Position numbers and translations under genes: made by a program. A DNA stretch of 64,000 nucleotides, from positions 62,001 through 126,000 of the forward strand of contig NZ_BNCK01000003.1 of assembly GCF_014656435.1 (NCBI RefSeq), given 5' to 3'. Within the stretch, counting starts at the first letter, position 1. The number at the start of each line of letters is the position of its first letter. Source of the stretch: Thalassotalea marina. Lineage in GTDB: Bacteria; Pseudomonadota; Gammaproteobacteria; Enterobacterales; Alteromonadaceae. Shown here piece by piece: positions 1-11,000 of this stretch. Under the pieces are notes generated by a model. That model made no database searches and was not told the DNA's origin. It worked only from the letters and a program-made list of their open reading frames with translations.

Positions 1-1598
1 GTTACGTCTTTTTGTCTTAATATGGCAGGATATTGCCTGATGATTAGTTGGTTTTTTGCAACAACTTGTAAATGAATGCCAATCTTCTGCATTTCTAACT
101 CATGTGTTTTAACAAAGTTAACTAGCTCAGCACTAAGGTTAAGTTTTACTGGCAGCAATAATGGTTGACTGGTAATGCCTGTTGGCCACATCTGTTCAAT
201 GCGTTTTATAGCTATAAATTGGCTCAACTTTTTTAGTGATAAAAGACGACAGTTCTCTTCATCTGAATATATGGCATAACAAGGTGGAAAAAGCACCCAT
301 GGGCAGCTTTGTGAATTGTCATTGTGATCACTTTCCCGCCCAAGTGTAAAATAAGGCGTGCTCATTAACGCACTATATGCTGTTTTCTCTTGCGAGGACG
401 GCTTACTTGCATCAAAGTTGCCTCGATGCGAGCTCGCTGATGAATAGCCACTGGCAAAAGCAGCGTTACTTCTAAGCGGTTGAATATAATCTTGAACTTG
501 TTCAGTTGCTTGTGCAACAGCTTGATATTCAGCAGAGGTTGACTCTTGCGCTAAATAATCACTAGTCGAGTGTTCAACCACTTCTGCAAAAGCAGGCATT
601 GCTTGCTCAACTAAGGTTTTGTGACAAATAGAATAAATAAAGTCGTGAATATAGCGGCCATGATGAAACCTGACCTCATGTTTTGCCGGATGCACATTGA
701 CATCAACATCTTTAACATTTAGCTCCAAAAACAAGACAAAAGCAGGGTAATGGTCAGCCGGCAACATGTCTTGATAAGCTTGCCGTATAGCATGATTAAT
801 CAGCTTATCTCGCATCATTCGGCCATTTACGTAGCTATAACATAGATCATTTTGGCTGCGACTAAATTGTGGTGAAGCGATCCACCCAGACAAGGTTAAC
901 CCATCATGTTGACAATACACTTCATGTGCATGTTCGATAAAACCATTACCACATACTTGAGCCACTCTTTTTGCCTGCTTTTGAGGTGTATCAGCCAAGC
1001 GGAACTGTTTAACAACTTTACTGTTATGAACTAAGGTAAATGCGACATTGAACTTAGCAAGCGCGATGCGCTTAATCACTTCTTCAATATGAGAAAACTC
1101 GGTTTTTTCCGTCCGTAGAAACTTTCTTCTAGCAGGTGTATTAAAGAACAAATCGACCACATCAATTGTTGTTCCATTACCATGAGCTGCTGGCTGCACA
1201 GTTACTTCCATATCTCTGCCAAATGCTTGAGCCTGCCAAGCTTCCTCTTGCGCTTCAGGTTTTGATGTTAAAGTCAGTCGAGAAACCGAGCTAATACTGG
1301 CTAGTGCCTCACCACGAAACCCTAGCGATGAAATTCCCTCTAAGTCGTCTAAATCTTTTATTTTACTTGTAGCATGGCGACTTAGAGCAAGTGTTAATTC
1401 ATCTTTAGCAATGCCTGAACCATTGTCTGAAATTCTTATTCGTTTTGCGCCGCCTTTTTCTATTTCTATTTTGATAATAGTTGCGCCAGCATCTAAGCTG
1501 TTTTCAACAAGCTCTTTTACTACAGATGCAGGACGCTCTACTACCTCGCCAGCGGCTATTTGGTTGGCGAGACGAGCAGGAAGAATTTGAATGGTCAT
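1..1598 (-). CDS. mutL: DNA mismatch repair protein MutL (3' end beyond window)
   Basis: MutL is the dimeric ATPase that links MutS mismatch recognition to downstream MutH/UvrD steps. I translated the minus strand from the ATG at 1596-1598. The N-terminal GHKL ATPase motifs are clear: [14 protein letters not shown] (Glu29, Asn33), DNGSG (Asp58) and [10 protein letters not shown]. About 532 codons are visible, and the reading frame is still open where I read it at the window edge, so the end of the C-terminal dimerisation domain is missing because of the window and not because of a lesion. It starts three bases after the amiB stop codon. The order amiB-mutL on the same strand matches E. coli, where miaA and hfq follow. 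Confidence 0.96.
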   Translation of the reverse strand, partial: MTIQILPARLANQIAAGEVVERPASVVKELVENSLDAGATIIKIEIEKGGAKRIRISDNGSGIAKDELTLALSRHATSKIKDLDDLEGISSLGFRGEALASISSVSRLTLTSKPEAQEEAWQAQAFGRDMEVTVQPAAHGNGTTIDVVDLFFNTPARRKFLRTEKTEFSHIEEVIKRIALAKFNVAFTLVHNSKVVKQFRLADTPQKQAKRVAQVCGNGFIEHAHEVYCQHDGLTLSGWIASPQFSRSQNDLCYSYVNGRMMRDKLINHAIRQAYQDMLPADHYPAFVLFLELNVKDVDVNVHPAKHEVRFHHGRYIHDFIYSICHKTLVEQAMPAFAEVVEHSTSDYLAQESTSAEYQAVAQATEQVQDYIQPLRSNAAFASGYSSASSHRGNFDASKPSSQEKTAYSALMSTPYFTLGRESDHNDNSQSCPWVLFPPCYAIYSDEENCRLLSLKKLSQFIAIKRIEQMWPTGITSQPLLLPVKLNLSAELVNFVKTHELEMQKIGIHLQVVAKNQLIIRQYPAILRQKDV

Positions 1599-1601
1599 AA
1601 C

Positions 1602-2918
1602 TTAATCCGCGCGGGGAATTTTTAATGTTTGTCCGATGTGAACAACGTCAGATGATAAATTGTTTAGCGATTTAATTTTACCGACGGAAACATTATACCG
1701 ATGAGCAACGACAGAAAGAGACTCACCACGACTAATTTTGTGCTGACGGTACCCTTGCGAAGCATAATAAGTACCACTTGGAGCGTTGGAGCTAAAGTAA
1801 CTGTCGATTGAGTTAAAAATAGCTCTGGCAAGCTTTTGTTGATGAGCGCTTGAGTTTAATCGCTTTTCCTCGCCAGGATTTGAAATAAAACCTGTTTCGA
1901 TCAACACGCTAGGAATATCAGAAGACTTCAAAACAGCTAAACTTAAACCTTCTGGCCTTTTTTTATGCAGTTTAGTCACTTTTTTCAGTTCTCGTAAAAC
2001 ATGCTCGGCAAAGGTGTAGCTACTTTCCATAGTGTATTCTTTTTTCATGTCTGCTAGTGTTAGCGCAAGGTTATGATCTTCTGTCATTTTGATAGTCTCA
2101 CCTGCTCCACCTAACAATTCAGACTCTTCTTGTCTATTAGCGATCCAACGGGTAAATTCTGAGTGAGCTCTGCGACTCGACTGTACTAGCACAGAAGCAC
2201 CACTAGGTTGAGGAGACGTAAAAGCATCGGCGTGTATTGAAACCAATAAATCAGCTTTATGCTTTCTTGCAATCACCGTTTTACGATTGTGGTTAACATA
2301 GTAGTCGCCCGTTCTCACCATTACAGCTTTTAAACCCGGTTGTTTATTAATAAGCGCAGTTAACTTTTTAGCGATCTTCAAGGTTACATGTTTTTCATAT
2401 GTTCCACGAGGTCCAATGGAACCTGGATCTTCACCACCGTGCCCCGCAACAACTGCAATAACAATATCTCTTTTGTTGTTTATTGTTGGAGTATCTTTTT
2501 GAGCTACTCGATCTTTATCGTATAAATCGACTACTAATCGGTCACCGTACTGCCCTGCTGGCGCCAATGCAAACACGTTTAGTTGATATGCTTCTGTTAA
2601 GTCGAGCACCAAACGTGTTGAATTTTTCTCTTTAGGTGAAGACAAGCGAATATTTTTAATGCGTTTATCTTTTGCAAGTAAATTTCTTAGCGATGCAACA
2701 TTTTGTGTATCTTTAAAATCAATCACCAACCGCTGAGGGTTGGTCAGCGAAAAATATGTAAACTCGGGGGTTGATTTTAGGTCAAATACCACACGGGTGT
2801 TTTCGGGTGAAGGCCAAACCCTCACACCATCAATTGAGTTCTTTGCAAACGCATACTGACTAATCGCTAACGCAATTACTGCGATAAAAATACGTAGATG
2901 CGCAACACACAACTGCAT
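1602..2918 (-). CDS. amiB: N-acetylmuramoyl-L-alanine amidase AmiB with AMIN and LysM domains
   Basis: A periplasmic zinc amidase that cleaves the stem peptide from peptidoglycan so that daughter cells can separate. The 438-residue protein has a signal peptide (about 1-25, ending AFA), an AMIN domain for septal targeting (about 30-135), and an Amidase_3 catalytic domain (about 152-370). Visible zinc and catalytic motifs are AGHGGEDPG, SIHADAF and VLIETGFISNPGEE. A single C-terminal LysM repeat (about 393-436) binds glycan. In E. coli, AmiB is activated by EnvC, and an envC gene lies at 27503-28669 in this window. It sits between tsaE and mutL as in E. coli and is probably co-transcribed with them. 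Confidence 0.95.
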   Translation of the reverse strand: MQLCVAHLRIFIAVIALAISQYAFAKNSIDGVRVWPSPENTRVVFDLKSTPEFTYFSLTNPQRLVIDFKDTQNVASLRNLLAKDKRIKNIRLSSPKEKNSTRLVLDLTEAYQLNVFALAPAGQYGDRLVVDLYDKDRVAQKDTPTINNKRDIVIAVVAGHGGEDPGSIGPRGTYEKHVTLKIAKKLTALINKQPGLKAVMVRTGDYYVNHNRKTVIARKHKADLLVSIHADAFTSPQPSGASVLVQSSRRAHSEFTRWIANRQEESELLGGAGETIKMTEDHNLALTLADMKKEYTMESSYTFAEHVLRELKKVTKLHKKRPEGLSLAVLKSSDIPSVLIETGFISNPGEEKRLNSSAHQQKLARAIFNSIDSYFSSNAPSGTYYASQGYRQHKISRGESLSVVAHRYNVSVGKIKSLNNLSSDVVHIGQTLKIPRAD

Positions 2919-2936
2919 CGGTAACTAATCCTCGTT

Positions 2937-3425
2937 TTAATCTTGCTCTAATAGTGCCAAAAGACTTTGTCCTTTGGAAGTGTGGGCTAACATTTCAACA
3001 GCCCGGGCTTGTCCTTGGTAACTCAAGTTCAATGTAATATCAGCATTTGGCAATACGCCAGCACCTTTTTCAGGCCATTCAACAAAACACGAAGCTTGTG
3101 CTGAAAAATAATCGCGAATTCCCATGAATTCTAGTTCCTCAGGATCAGCTAGCCTGTACAAATCAAAATGATAAGCCTGCCATTGCCCTAGGTCGTATGG
3201 CTCTACTAATGTATAAGTTGGACTTTTAACCTTACCTGAATGCCCTAAGCCCTGTATAAAGCCGCGTGTCAGCGTGGTTTTTCCGGCCCCCAAATCACCA
3301 TTTAAATAGACGACAATCCCCTGTTTTAGTTCATTTTTAATAGCATTAGCGATGCGATTACCCAAATTCACAGTAGCGTTTTCATCCGCCAATGATTGGT
3401 TAAATTCGGCTAGAATATCACTCAT
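2937..3425 (-). CDS. tsaE: tRNA threonylcarbamoyladenosine biosynthesis ATPase TsaE
   Basis: TsaE is the small P-loop ATPase that works with TsaB and TsaD to install t6A at position 37 of ANN-decoding tRNAs. The Walker A motif GDLGAGKTT lies at residues 43-51, and the family signature [10 protein letters not shown] and the segment HFDLYRL follow. At 162 residues it has the usual family length. Its start is four bases downstream of the nnr stop codon, and amiB begins 18 bases further on, so nnr-tsaE-amiB-mutL reads as one operon, as in E. coli. Confidence 0.95.
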   Translation of the reverse strand: MSDILAEFNQSLADENATVNLGNRIANAIKNELKQGIVVYLNGDLGAGKTTLTRGFIQGLGHSGKVKSPTYTLVEPYDLGQWQAYHFDLYRLADPEELEFMGIRDYFSAQASCFVEWPEKGAGVLPNADITLNLSYQGQARAVEMLAHTSKGQSLLALLEQD

Positions 3426-3428
3426 AGA

Positions 3429-4955
3429 TTACATTTCATTTTCGTTTAAAAGTTGTTGAATATAAGGGTATAAATCACTGGCTAACATACCAATTTTCCC
3501 TTTTTCCTTTGCCACTTTGTCAGCAGCTTTACCATGCAAAAATACCGCGAGTCGAGTAGCATCAATAGCATGATCTAGCTGCATCATAAGCGCGGCAATT
3601 ATACCTGACAATACATCGCCCATGCCACCTGTCGCCATGCCTGAATTACCAGATGTATTAATCCATAAGTTGTTAGCATCAGCTATCAAAGAGCCTGCTC
3701 CTTTAAGAACGCAGATACCACCGTACTGCTCAACAATACGATTTATCGCTGCAAATCGGTCAGATTCAATTTCTTGAACAGTACAGCCTAATAATCTTGC
3801 GGCTTCTCCTGGATGTGGTGTTAACACCCAGTCATCACGTTTATGAGGGTGTTGTGCTAAAAGTTGAAGTGCATCGGCATCAAGCACTAGTTGCTTGTTG
3901 CTGTTGATAACTAGATCAAATAAAGCTTTTGACCACGGAGATTGCCCTAAGCCCGGCCCAATTAGTAGTACTTTAGCCTTTTCAAAAAACGGACTGTCTA
4001 ATAACTTATCTGCACTATCAGGTGCTAACATCAACTCAGGACGCCCGTTTAACACCAATTGTTGATTGTCTTGATGACAACTCACGGCAACCAAAGCCGC
4101 TCCTGAACGCAATGCAGATTCACTCGCCAAGCGAATTGCACCTGGCAAACCTTGGTTGCTACCAATGGCAAGTAATAAACCGATATGCCCCTTGTGACTT
4201 GCTTCATTGCGCTGAGGCTTTTTAGGAATAAATTCGCCACCTTGAATGGCGGCACTTTCAAGTATACTGTACTGAAAATCATCGTTGAGTGACAATGATG
4301 ATAGGAATAGTTCACCAACATGTTTAGCGGCTTGTCCAGACAACAAACCTTGTTTAGCAACAATAAAAGTGACGGTTTGATCAGCTATTACAGCAGTTGT
4401 TGGTACGTGCCCGGTACTGGCTTCTAATCCTGATGGTACATCCACACTAAACACTGGAATATCAACGTGATTTAGTACATTAACCGCTGTCGCTAGCGGT
4501 TCAGCCATATCTCCTTGATAGCCAATACCAAACAGTGCGTCGACGACAAGATCAAAGTTGTTGTCGGATAAAAAGTGTGGCGTTAGCTGCATTTCACTTT
4601 GATAAAGCACGCTAATATTGGTTTTTTGCAATTTTTCAAAGGCCTTGAGCGCATCACCTTTTAATTCATCGGCTTCACTGCAGAAATAAACAGTCACTTT
4701 TATTCCAGCTTCATATGCTAAACGAGCAATCACAAAACCGTCGCCACCATTATTTCCTTTGCCACAAACAACTAATAAGTTAGTTAAACCTGGCATCATT
4801 TTTCGCACATGGTTAAAAAATGATGAGCCGGCTTTTTCCATAAGTCGGTAAAGCGAAATCCCTACTTTTTCGGCTATTTCACCTTCGTGTTCTAGCACTT
4901 GTGTCGCGCTGTAAGCGCTTTGTGGTAAACTGTCTAATAATTTACAAACTGGCAT
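3429..4955 (-). CDS. nnr: Bifunctional NAD(P)H-hydrate epimerase / ADP-dependent dehydratase
   Basis: A metabolite-repair enzyme that converts both epimers of hydrated NAD(P)H back to NAD(P)H. The N-terminal YjeF_N epimerase half (about 1-225) carries GKGNNGGDGF at 65-74. The C-terminal ribokinase-like dehydratase half (about 240-505) carries GGMGDVLSG from residue 443, the ADP-binding signature. The total of 508 residues matches the fused E. coli enzyme. It is divergent from queG with only 17 bases between the start codons, so the two promoters must overlap the genes or share this short gap. Confidence 0.95.
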   Translation of the reverse strand: MPVCKLLDSLPQSAYSATQVLEHEGEIAEKVGISLYRLMEKAGSSFFNHVRKMMPGLTNLLVVCGKGNNGGDGFVIARLAYEAGIKVTVYFCSEADELKGDALKAFEKLQKTNISVLYQSEMQLTPHFLSDNNFDLVVDALFGIGYQGDMAEPLATAVNVLNHVDIPVFSVDVPSGLEASTGHVPTTAVIADQTVTFIVAKQGLLSGQAAKHVGELFLSSLSLNDDFQYSILESAAIQGGEFIPKKPQRNEASHKGHIGLLLAIGSNQGLPGAIRLASESALRSGAALVAVSCHQDNQQLVLNGRPELMLAPDSADKLLDSPFFEKAKVLLIGPGLGQSPWSKALFDLVINSNKQLVLDADALQLLAQHPHKRDDWVLTPHPGEAARLLGCTVQEIESDRFAAINRIVEQYGGICVLKGAGSLIADANNLWINTSGNSGMATGGMGDVLSGIIAALMMQLDHAIDATRLAVFLHGKAADKVAKEKGKIGMLASDLYPYIQQLLNENEM

Positions 4956-4972
4956 AATATTTTAACTTTTAG

Positions 4973-6118
4973 ATGGCAGTATCAACTATCAACTATCAAG
5001 AATTAGCGGAAAAAATCAAGTGTTGGGGTCAAGAACTTGGCTTTGCCGATATTGGGATAAGCGATATCGATCTGTCTGAACATAAAGACGATTTTACCAG
5101 CTGGCTGAAAAATAACTACCATGGTGACATGGAATATATGTCTCGCCATGAAGAAATGCGTTTTCACCCAGAGCAACTTGTTCCGGGAACACTTCGCGTG
5201 ATCAGTGTCAGAATGGATTATCTACCCACTGATGCTAAATTTGCAGCTACGTTAAAAAACAAAAATAAAGCCTATGTTAGTCGTTATGCTCTTGGACGCG
5301 ACTACCATAAGTTAATGCGTAAACGACTAAAACAATTGGGCGAGAAAATAAAGCTACACTGCGATACTTTAGAGTACCGTCCGTTTGTTGACTCAGCACC
5401 AATCCTTGAACGCCCTTTGGCTGAAAAGGCAGGTTTAGGCTGGACAGGCAAACATTCGTTGATACTGAGTAAAGAGGCTGGCTCTTGGTTTTTTTTAGGT
5501 GAACTGTTAGTTAACATTCCTTTACCCGTTGACGCACCTGTTGCTCATCAATGTGGCTCATGTGTCGCGTGCATAAAAATTTGCCCAACCCAAGCCATTG
5601 TTGAACCTTATGTAGTTGATGCACGAAAGTGTATCTCTTACCTTACTATTGAAAATAGAGCATCAATTCCAGAGCAATATAGAGCACTCATAGGCAATCG
5701 AGTATATGGCTGTGATGATTGCCAACTGATCTGTCCATGGAATAAATTTGCCAAACTATCAGTAGAAAGTGACTTTCAAGCTCGACAACAACTCGACGAT
5801 ACCAGCTTGTTAACCCTGTTTCATTGGAGCGAAAAAGAGTTTTTATCAAAAACCGAAGGATCTCCGATCAGAAGAATTGGCTTTGAATGTTGGCAACGTA
5901 ATATTGCTGTGGCGATTGGCAATGGTGATTACTCTGAGCAGGCCTTAACTAGCTTAACATCAGCACTAAATAAAGTAAGCCCTATGGTTGATGAACATAT
6001 CCAATGGGCAATTGAGCAACTAAAAGCGAAGCAGCAACTGATTGATGTTTCATTAAATGAACGGCTCACCGCAAGACTTGTGCGCTCAATTGAAAAAGGA
6101 TTGCCAAGAGACGCTTAG
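4973..6118 (+). CDS. queG: Epoxyqueuosine reductase QueG
   Basis: QueG reduces epoxyqueuosine to queuosine in the wobble position of GUN tRNAs, using cobalamin and two [4Fe-4S] clusters. Cluster-ligating cysteines are visible at 194, 197, 200 and 204 (CGSCVACIKICP) and at 247, 250 and 254 (CDDCQLIC), with a further Cys at 220. The conserved VDSAP motif contains Asp140, the proposed catalytic acid. The length of 381 residues is close to that of E. coli QueG. It is transcribed away from nnr, the arrangement also found in E. coli. Confidence 0.95.
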   Translation: MAVSTINYQELAEKIKCWGQELGFADIGISDIDLSEHKDDFTSWLKNNYHGDMEYMSRHEEMRFHPEQLVPGTLRVISVRMDYLPTDAKFAATLKNKNKAYVSRYALGRDYHKLMRKRLKQLGEKIKLHCDTLEYRPFVDSAPILERPLAEKAGLGWTGKHSLILSKEAGSWFFLGELLVNIPLPVDAPVAHQCGSCVACIKICPTQAIVEPYVVDARKCISYLTIENRASIPEQYRALIGNRVYGCDDCQLICPWNKFAKLSVESDFQARQQLDDTSLLTLFHWSEKEFLSKTEGSPIRRIGFECWQRNIAVAIGNGDYSEQALTSLTSALNKVSPMVDEHIQWAIEQLKAKQQLIDVSLNERLTARLVRSIEKGLPRDA

Positions 6119-6129
6119 TTGCCCCCGAG

Positions 6130-7800
6130 TTATTTTTCATTTTGGTTATCTTGTGGGTTTCTAAAAAAAGCCAACCAAGCTTCTTTCAATGGCTTTATCA
6201 CTTCCTCAGTTTTGCCATCAATCTTGGATTTATCAAACAGAGCAAGCGCCTTATCAGCATATTGGTAATCTTGCTCTGATAATACATCTTCTTCTTTAAG
6301 TGCGATCATAATTTTTAATAAACTGATCGAGAATCTGACACTGTTTGGCGCCAGCTGAATTGCTTGTAAAACCGTATCGAGTGCTGGTTTTGCACGTCCT
6401 TTTTGAAAATGCTCAAGCGCCATTTCGTGCAGCTGTTTTGGCGTGAAATGGATTTGACTGCGCTCGTCAATTTCCTGTTCAACATACCGACTAACCACCA
6501 AACTTGTCAACGAGTCACCCGAGATTTGATTCTTAATTGCCTCGAGCAAAAACATCGCCTCTTCACGCATACCCAACTCATGAAAAACCTTTACTTTATC
6601 TAAGTTATCTTCCAAATCAGGTGTCGGCCTGAGTGATACTTGATTTTCAACCAAGCGCAGTGCAAGCTTGGTTTGATTCCGAGCTTTAAGTAATCGCGCC
6701 TTTACTACCGTAATTTGTTCTTTAAATTCGCTGGCTTCTTTATAATCTTCACACAACTGTTGAATATAATGATCAGTTTGCTGAAGCAATTTGTCGGCAC
6801 TTCCATCGGTAATAGTCAAAGCCAAATCAATACCAGCTCTTATCACATTAAGCACTAACATTGGCGATTCATGAATCGAGTTCTTAGCATTGCTCACAAT
6901 GCTTTTTGTCGCCTGATATTGACCTATATGATCATGGTTTAGCCTAGCAAGATCCCAAGACTTTTTATTTCGGTCAATATTACGAGGAGAAAGTGCCGCC
7001 GCCTTTTTAATTTCTTCGTACGCTTGCTCAAATTCTTCATGTTCAATATGGTATTGAGCAAGCAGATCGTGCATAGCAAATCGAGTATCCGGTTTATCAG
7101 ATAACGTCTTTATTAGGTCGTTTATTTCATCGATTCTGCCCTGTTTTAAAAGTGCACGAACATAACCCAAATAGACCCAACCAAACTTGAATTTTTTTAA
7201 CAAACTTTGGTAAAACTTCTGCGCCTCTTCAAATTCTAAAAGGCTTTGTAAAGCTTCACCCCGCATTCTCAAAATATTTGGATGTAAACTTTTTATCGCT
7301 TTATTTTGCAAATGCCTGTCAGCAAAATAAATAACTTTCGAATACTCTTTACGGTCAATAGCTTGGTACATGTTGTACAGATGACTTTTAACTTTTAAGG
7401 TTTGTGCTAACCGCTCTTTAACGTACTTAGGTGTTAAAGGTTTCACCCAAAAGTCATCAGGTTGTAACTCAATAATTGAGTTAACGATTGCTTCACTCGT
7501 TTCCGTACTTAAGAAAATAACTACTGTTCGTTTAGTAACATGTCCTTTAAATTTAAGTTCTTCCAGCAGGTGAAAACCATCTTTGTCACTGTTGACATTA
7601 AACGCACAAATCACCACTTGAAACTGCATGTCATTGCAAAGCCTCAAACCATAATATGCATTTTGTGCACAACGAACTTCTCTTATTCCCACGTCATAAA
7701 AAGCTTTTTTCATGGTGTCATGAATCAATGTATTGTCATCAATCACCAATACCTGCAGATCTTCGTAGCTATCAAAAAAGTGTTTAACAGATGGTTCCAT
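6130..7800 (-). CDS. Receiver-like (phosphoacceptor-less) TPR protein
   Basis: A 556-residue soluble protein with an N-terminal CheY-like domain (about 13-135) followed by a long helical region with tetratricopeptide-like repeats (about 145-540). The acid pocket Asp21/Asp22 (VIDDN), the Ser98/Thr99 switch region and Lys120 (FWVKPL) are all kept. The residue at the end of strand 3, where the phosphorylated Asp normally sits, is Ala66 (VVICAFNV). It is therefore probably not phosphorylated in the usual way, unless Asp72 or Asp74 in the following loop substitutes. It is the last gene of a unit with a DUF1289 gene and a degenerate sensor kinase. The partner and output are unknown; protein-protein docking through the TPR region is an inference. 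Confidence 0.8.
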   Translation of the reverse strand: MEPSVKHFFDSYEDLQVLVIDDNTLIHDTMKKAFYDVGIREVRCAQNAYYGLRLCNDMQFQVVICAFNVNSDKDGFHLLEELKFKGHVTKRTVVIFLSTETSEAIVNSIIELQPDDFWVKPLTPKYVKERLAQTLKVKSHLYNMYQAIDRKEYSKVIYFADRHLQNKAIKSLHPNILRMRGEALQSLLEFEEAQKFYQSLLKKFKFGWVYLGYVRALLKQGRIDEINDLIKTLSDKPDTRFAMHDLLAQYHIEHEEFEQAYEEIKKAAALSPRNIDRNKKSWDLARLNHDHIGQYQATKSIVSNAKNSIHESPMLVLNVIRAGIDLALTITDGSADKLLQQTDHYIQQLCEDYKEASEFKEQITVVKARLLKARNQTKLALRLVENQVSLRPTPDLEDNLDKVKVFHELGMREEAMFLLEAIKNQISGDSLTSLVVSRYVEQEIDERSQIHFTPKQLHEMALEHFQKGRAKPALDTVLQAIQLAPNSVRFSISLLKIMIALKEEDVLSEQDYQYADKALALFDKSKIDGKTEEVIKPLKEAWLAFFRNPQDNQNEK

Positions 7801-7838
7801 ACTTTTTGCTTATATTATTAGACACATTAAGTGTAGTG

Positions 7839-8018
7839 TTATTTTTCTTTTTGCTCACGCAGATTACAATTTTCGATAATCTTACGTTTTTCTATTTCTG
7901 TCATTTTGCTCCAGCCGACAATTTCATCAATGTGGCGAAAGCATCCTAAACATATGTCGTTTTCATTTAAGCAACATTTACGCACACAAGGGCTGGGAGT
8001 TTCATTCTCTAAATTCAT
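7839..8018 (-). CDS. DUF1289 family small cysteine-rich protein
   Basis: A 59-residue protein read from the minus strand. It starts MNLENETPSPCVRKCCL and contains ENDICLGCFR followed by GWSKM. The Cys pattern C-x3-CC-x7-C-x2-C and the trailing Trp are typical of DUF1289 (sometimes annotated as a putative Fe-S or zinc protein of unknown function). It begins five bases after the stop codon of the upstream degenerate kinase gene and ends 38 bases before the receiver-TPR gene, so the three are probably co-transcribed. A role in metal binding is inferred from the cysteines only. Confidence 0.85.
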   Translation of the reverse strand: MNLENETPSPCVRKCCLNENDICLGCFRHIDEIVGWSKMTEIEKRKIIENCNLREQKEK

Positions 8019-8023
8019 AACTT

Positions 8024-11000
8024 CTATATAGCCAAACTATAAGCTTGTATTAATCCTAACTCTGCACGCAGCTGCAGCGTGGCATGTTCAAATGCTGATT
8101 GATTTGCATCATTTAATGTTTGCTGACATTCATTTACTGCAAGTTTAAAATCTTCAGCGGTCAAAATGCGCGCAATGATGCGCAGTTCGTCAATATGTAA
8201 TTGAGCTTGCTCTACCTGCTCAACACTAGTTTCTTCTAGCTGCGACAATGTCTGTTCTAACTGCAATAAATATTCATCTAACATAAAGGCCGCTAGTTCA
8301 GCTGAGCCTTGATTCTTAGCAAAGCCTGCTAAATTAAATGCTTTGTCGTTAGTTTCCTCATTATGCGCTGGATCTAGTTCTAACGCTGCTAATTGCTTTT
8401 CCGCAGGCTCATTTGTTGAAATGCTAGGCTGATGAACTTTGACTTTATTGTCAGTCAATACCGCTACTTGAGATAATTTAGTTAACCAAGGTTGTAATAC
8501 ATCGACTAGGCTGTCCACTTGATTAATACTTGGTAAGTGCTCAATCTTCCAGTGCGCTAGGTGCTTCGGTCGTTCTTTAATACTCAGTTCTTCATTGAGT
8601 AAAAACACACCTCGATAAAGCGGTTTACCCACATTCATATCAACAAACGGATCAAATTCAAGGTCGGTCACTAGTAGTTGATAACGGCCACTTTTCCACA
8701 ATTGTTGCGCCATGTCAGTATCAACTTCAACATTAACTTGCAGTCCCAACCAATGTAACTGCGCAATAAGTTCACTATGTTTTGTAACGTTTTTGATGAC
8801 CAATAACAGCTGAATGTTGGATTTTCTAAAATGATAATTTTGGTAACTTTGTTCAAAAATTACTTTGTTATTTATAACATCGCTTTGAATCAAATTATCG
8901 AGCGCTAACGCAAATTCGTGCAGATAAAAACATGAATCTGGAAAGCTAAAAACCCCCTGTCTCGAAATATGCTTTCCAAAGAGTGACTGAAGAACAAATA
9001 GTTTTGGTCTTATAGCGCTTGGCAGCCCTTCTAAATGCTGAACAATGCCATCTTGATCTGTTTTATAAATCTCGGGAGCAACAACAACGGCAGCTACCGG
9101 TTGAGCTTGCAGCGCTTTAATATGCAATGCCTTGAGCAAATGTTCAGCACTAAAAAACTTTTCAACTCGACCATTATTAGCGTTGATCTCATCACTAAGT
9201 GATTCTGCCAATTGCTCGTTGGGCGCAGCTAAGAATATTTGTCTATTGGAATAATCGACAGAGGGTAGCTGTTTATTATCTTTTTGCTCTGAAATTGCTA
9301 TCGGTAATTGGCAAACGACTTCATAGCCATAGTCTTTAGTTTCTGTTGACTCTACTTCGCCATGGATAAGTTGCAGCCCAGTAAACAGAGATTTAATTAG
9401 CATTGGACTTTGAGCATATTGAGGCTTCAATAATAATTGAACTAATTCAGGAAGAGCGCCTTTGTTATATTTTTGCATTACTTGCAAAGACAACTTAACA
9501 CGTTGTTGGCCTGGGTTGACATCAAGCAACTCTGCTTTAACCACTAGGGTTGCCGCCAGCTGCTCTTTCAACACAATATTCATCAAAGTGGCAATACAAT
9601 AACTAAAATAAGGCTGAGCAACTTTTACATTTGTTTTTAAATCCTGCTCAATCTCAAATAAAATTCTTAACCGTTGAGATTTAAGTGCAGCTACCGTGTT
9701 GTATGAGCACACCTGTAACAAGTCCATCAGATTAGCATTTAATAAATTTGCCGCTGTTGGTTGTTTTGCTTTTGCCAATAAAAGTGCCTGTTCACTCCAT
9801 TCAAGTAATTTTGCTTGCTGGCGATAAGATTGCTGACAAATATCTTCAAAACTCTTATTTGGATTTTGAGCTTGCACCATAGCTCTCGATATTGCTTGAT
9901 TTATCTCTTCGAGTTGCATCAAGTTATCTTGGTATAAAGAAACTTGGTTTTCTCGTGCAACTTGCAGTTCTTGTCGTATTGGCTGAAATTCTTCAATCAT
10001 TGATCTTTGATCAATAATCACACCATGGACCTGGTTGGCCTTTAATGTTAGCGATATTTGTAGGGGAGACGACCACACATTTTCAACAAAACAATGTACC
10101 TGTTTCTCGTTATTTAACGCACGACGCAAACATTGAAAAATTACATTTCGTGCATTTTTATCAAATGCTTTTCCCCAATTATCTTTAACTTGAGGGGCAC
10201 CAGAAAAAAGTAATTTCTTTGCATTATCATTCAAAACTATCGGTAGGGAGGACGATGTAAATAAAGCTATATGAGCCAGTTCATACAAGTCTTGTGCTGA
10301 TTGCTCAAATTTATCGGATAACGATTGATATTCAACTTCAGTATGTTCGGGTTGTTCGACAGTCTTTATGTTTTCTGCCAACTCATTTAAATCTCGATTC
10401 CACAATACACTGTCATCTAAAGCCTCTTTAGTCAAAAAGCTCCCTGTTACTTGTCTCATCGATTCACCATGACGTTTAATAGACAAGTAAATTCTATAAG
10501 CTAACAAACAACCTAAAAGGAAAAAGACACTCGCCAAGGCCAAAGTAGACATATAATACATTTCCCTTGAATGTCGGCCTGAGGTGTAAGGAATGTCGTT
10601 CAATATGCCTGGCAAGTTTTGCAGCTCAAAATCAGCTGCCTTCATCTTACCAATCACTTGGTTTATATCATGATAAATGCTTTGCATTTCTCCAAAATAC
10701 TCGCTTGCGACGCGAATGTGTCCTCGCCATTTGGCTATAGTATGTTGTTCTTCAAACAATAAGCCTTGCAGTGTTGAAAATACCAATAACAATTTATTAT
10801 CAGCGTCAGTTAACTGCTGATCATTTTGCCAATGTGCCATCCAATTTAAGAGCACTTGCTCAATTTGCTGGCTTTGATAGTTAAATTCATCGAGGTTAGT
10901 TTGTAGATTGAGGTTATCAAAAGTGACCAGCAAGTTATTTAAAGCTTCACGCGTGGATATTAGGTCGGTTAACTCTTTAGATAACACTAAATGTGCTTTT

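Noticed and set aside
1-1598. mutL as a truncated pseudogene
   Set aside because: The frame stays open to the window edge and all N-terminal motifs are intact; the missing end is due to the window boundary.
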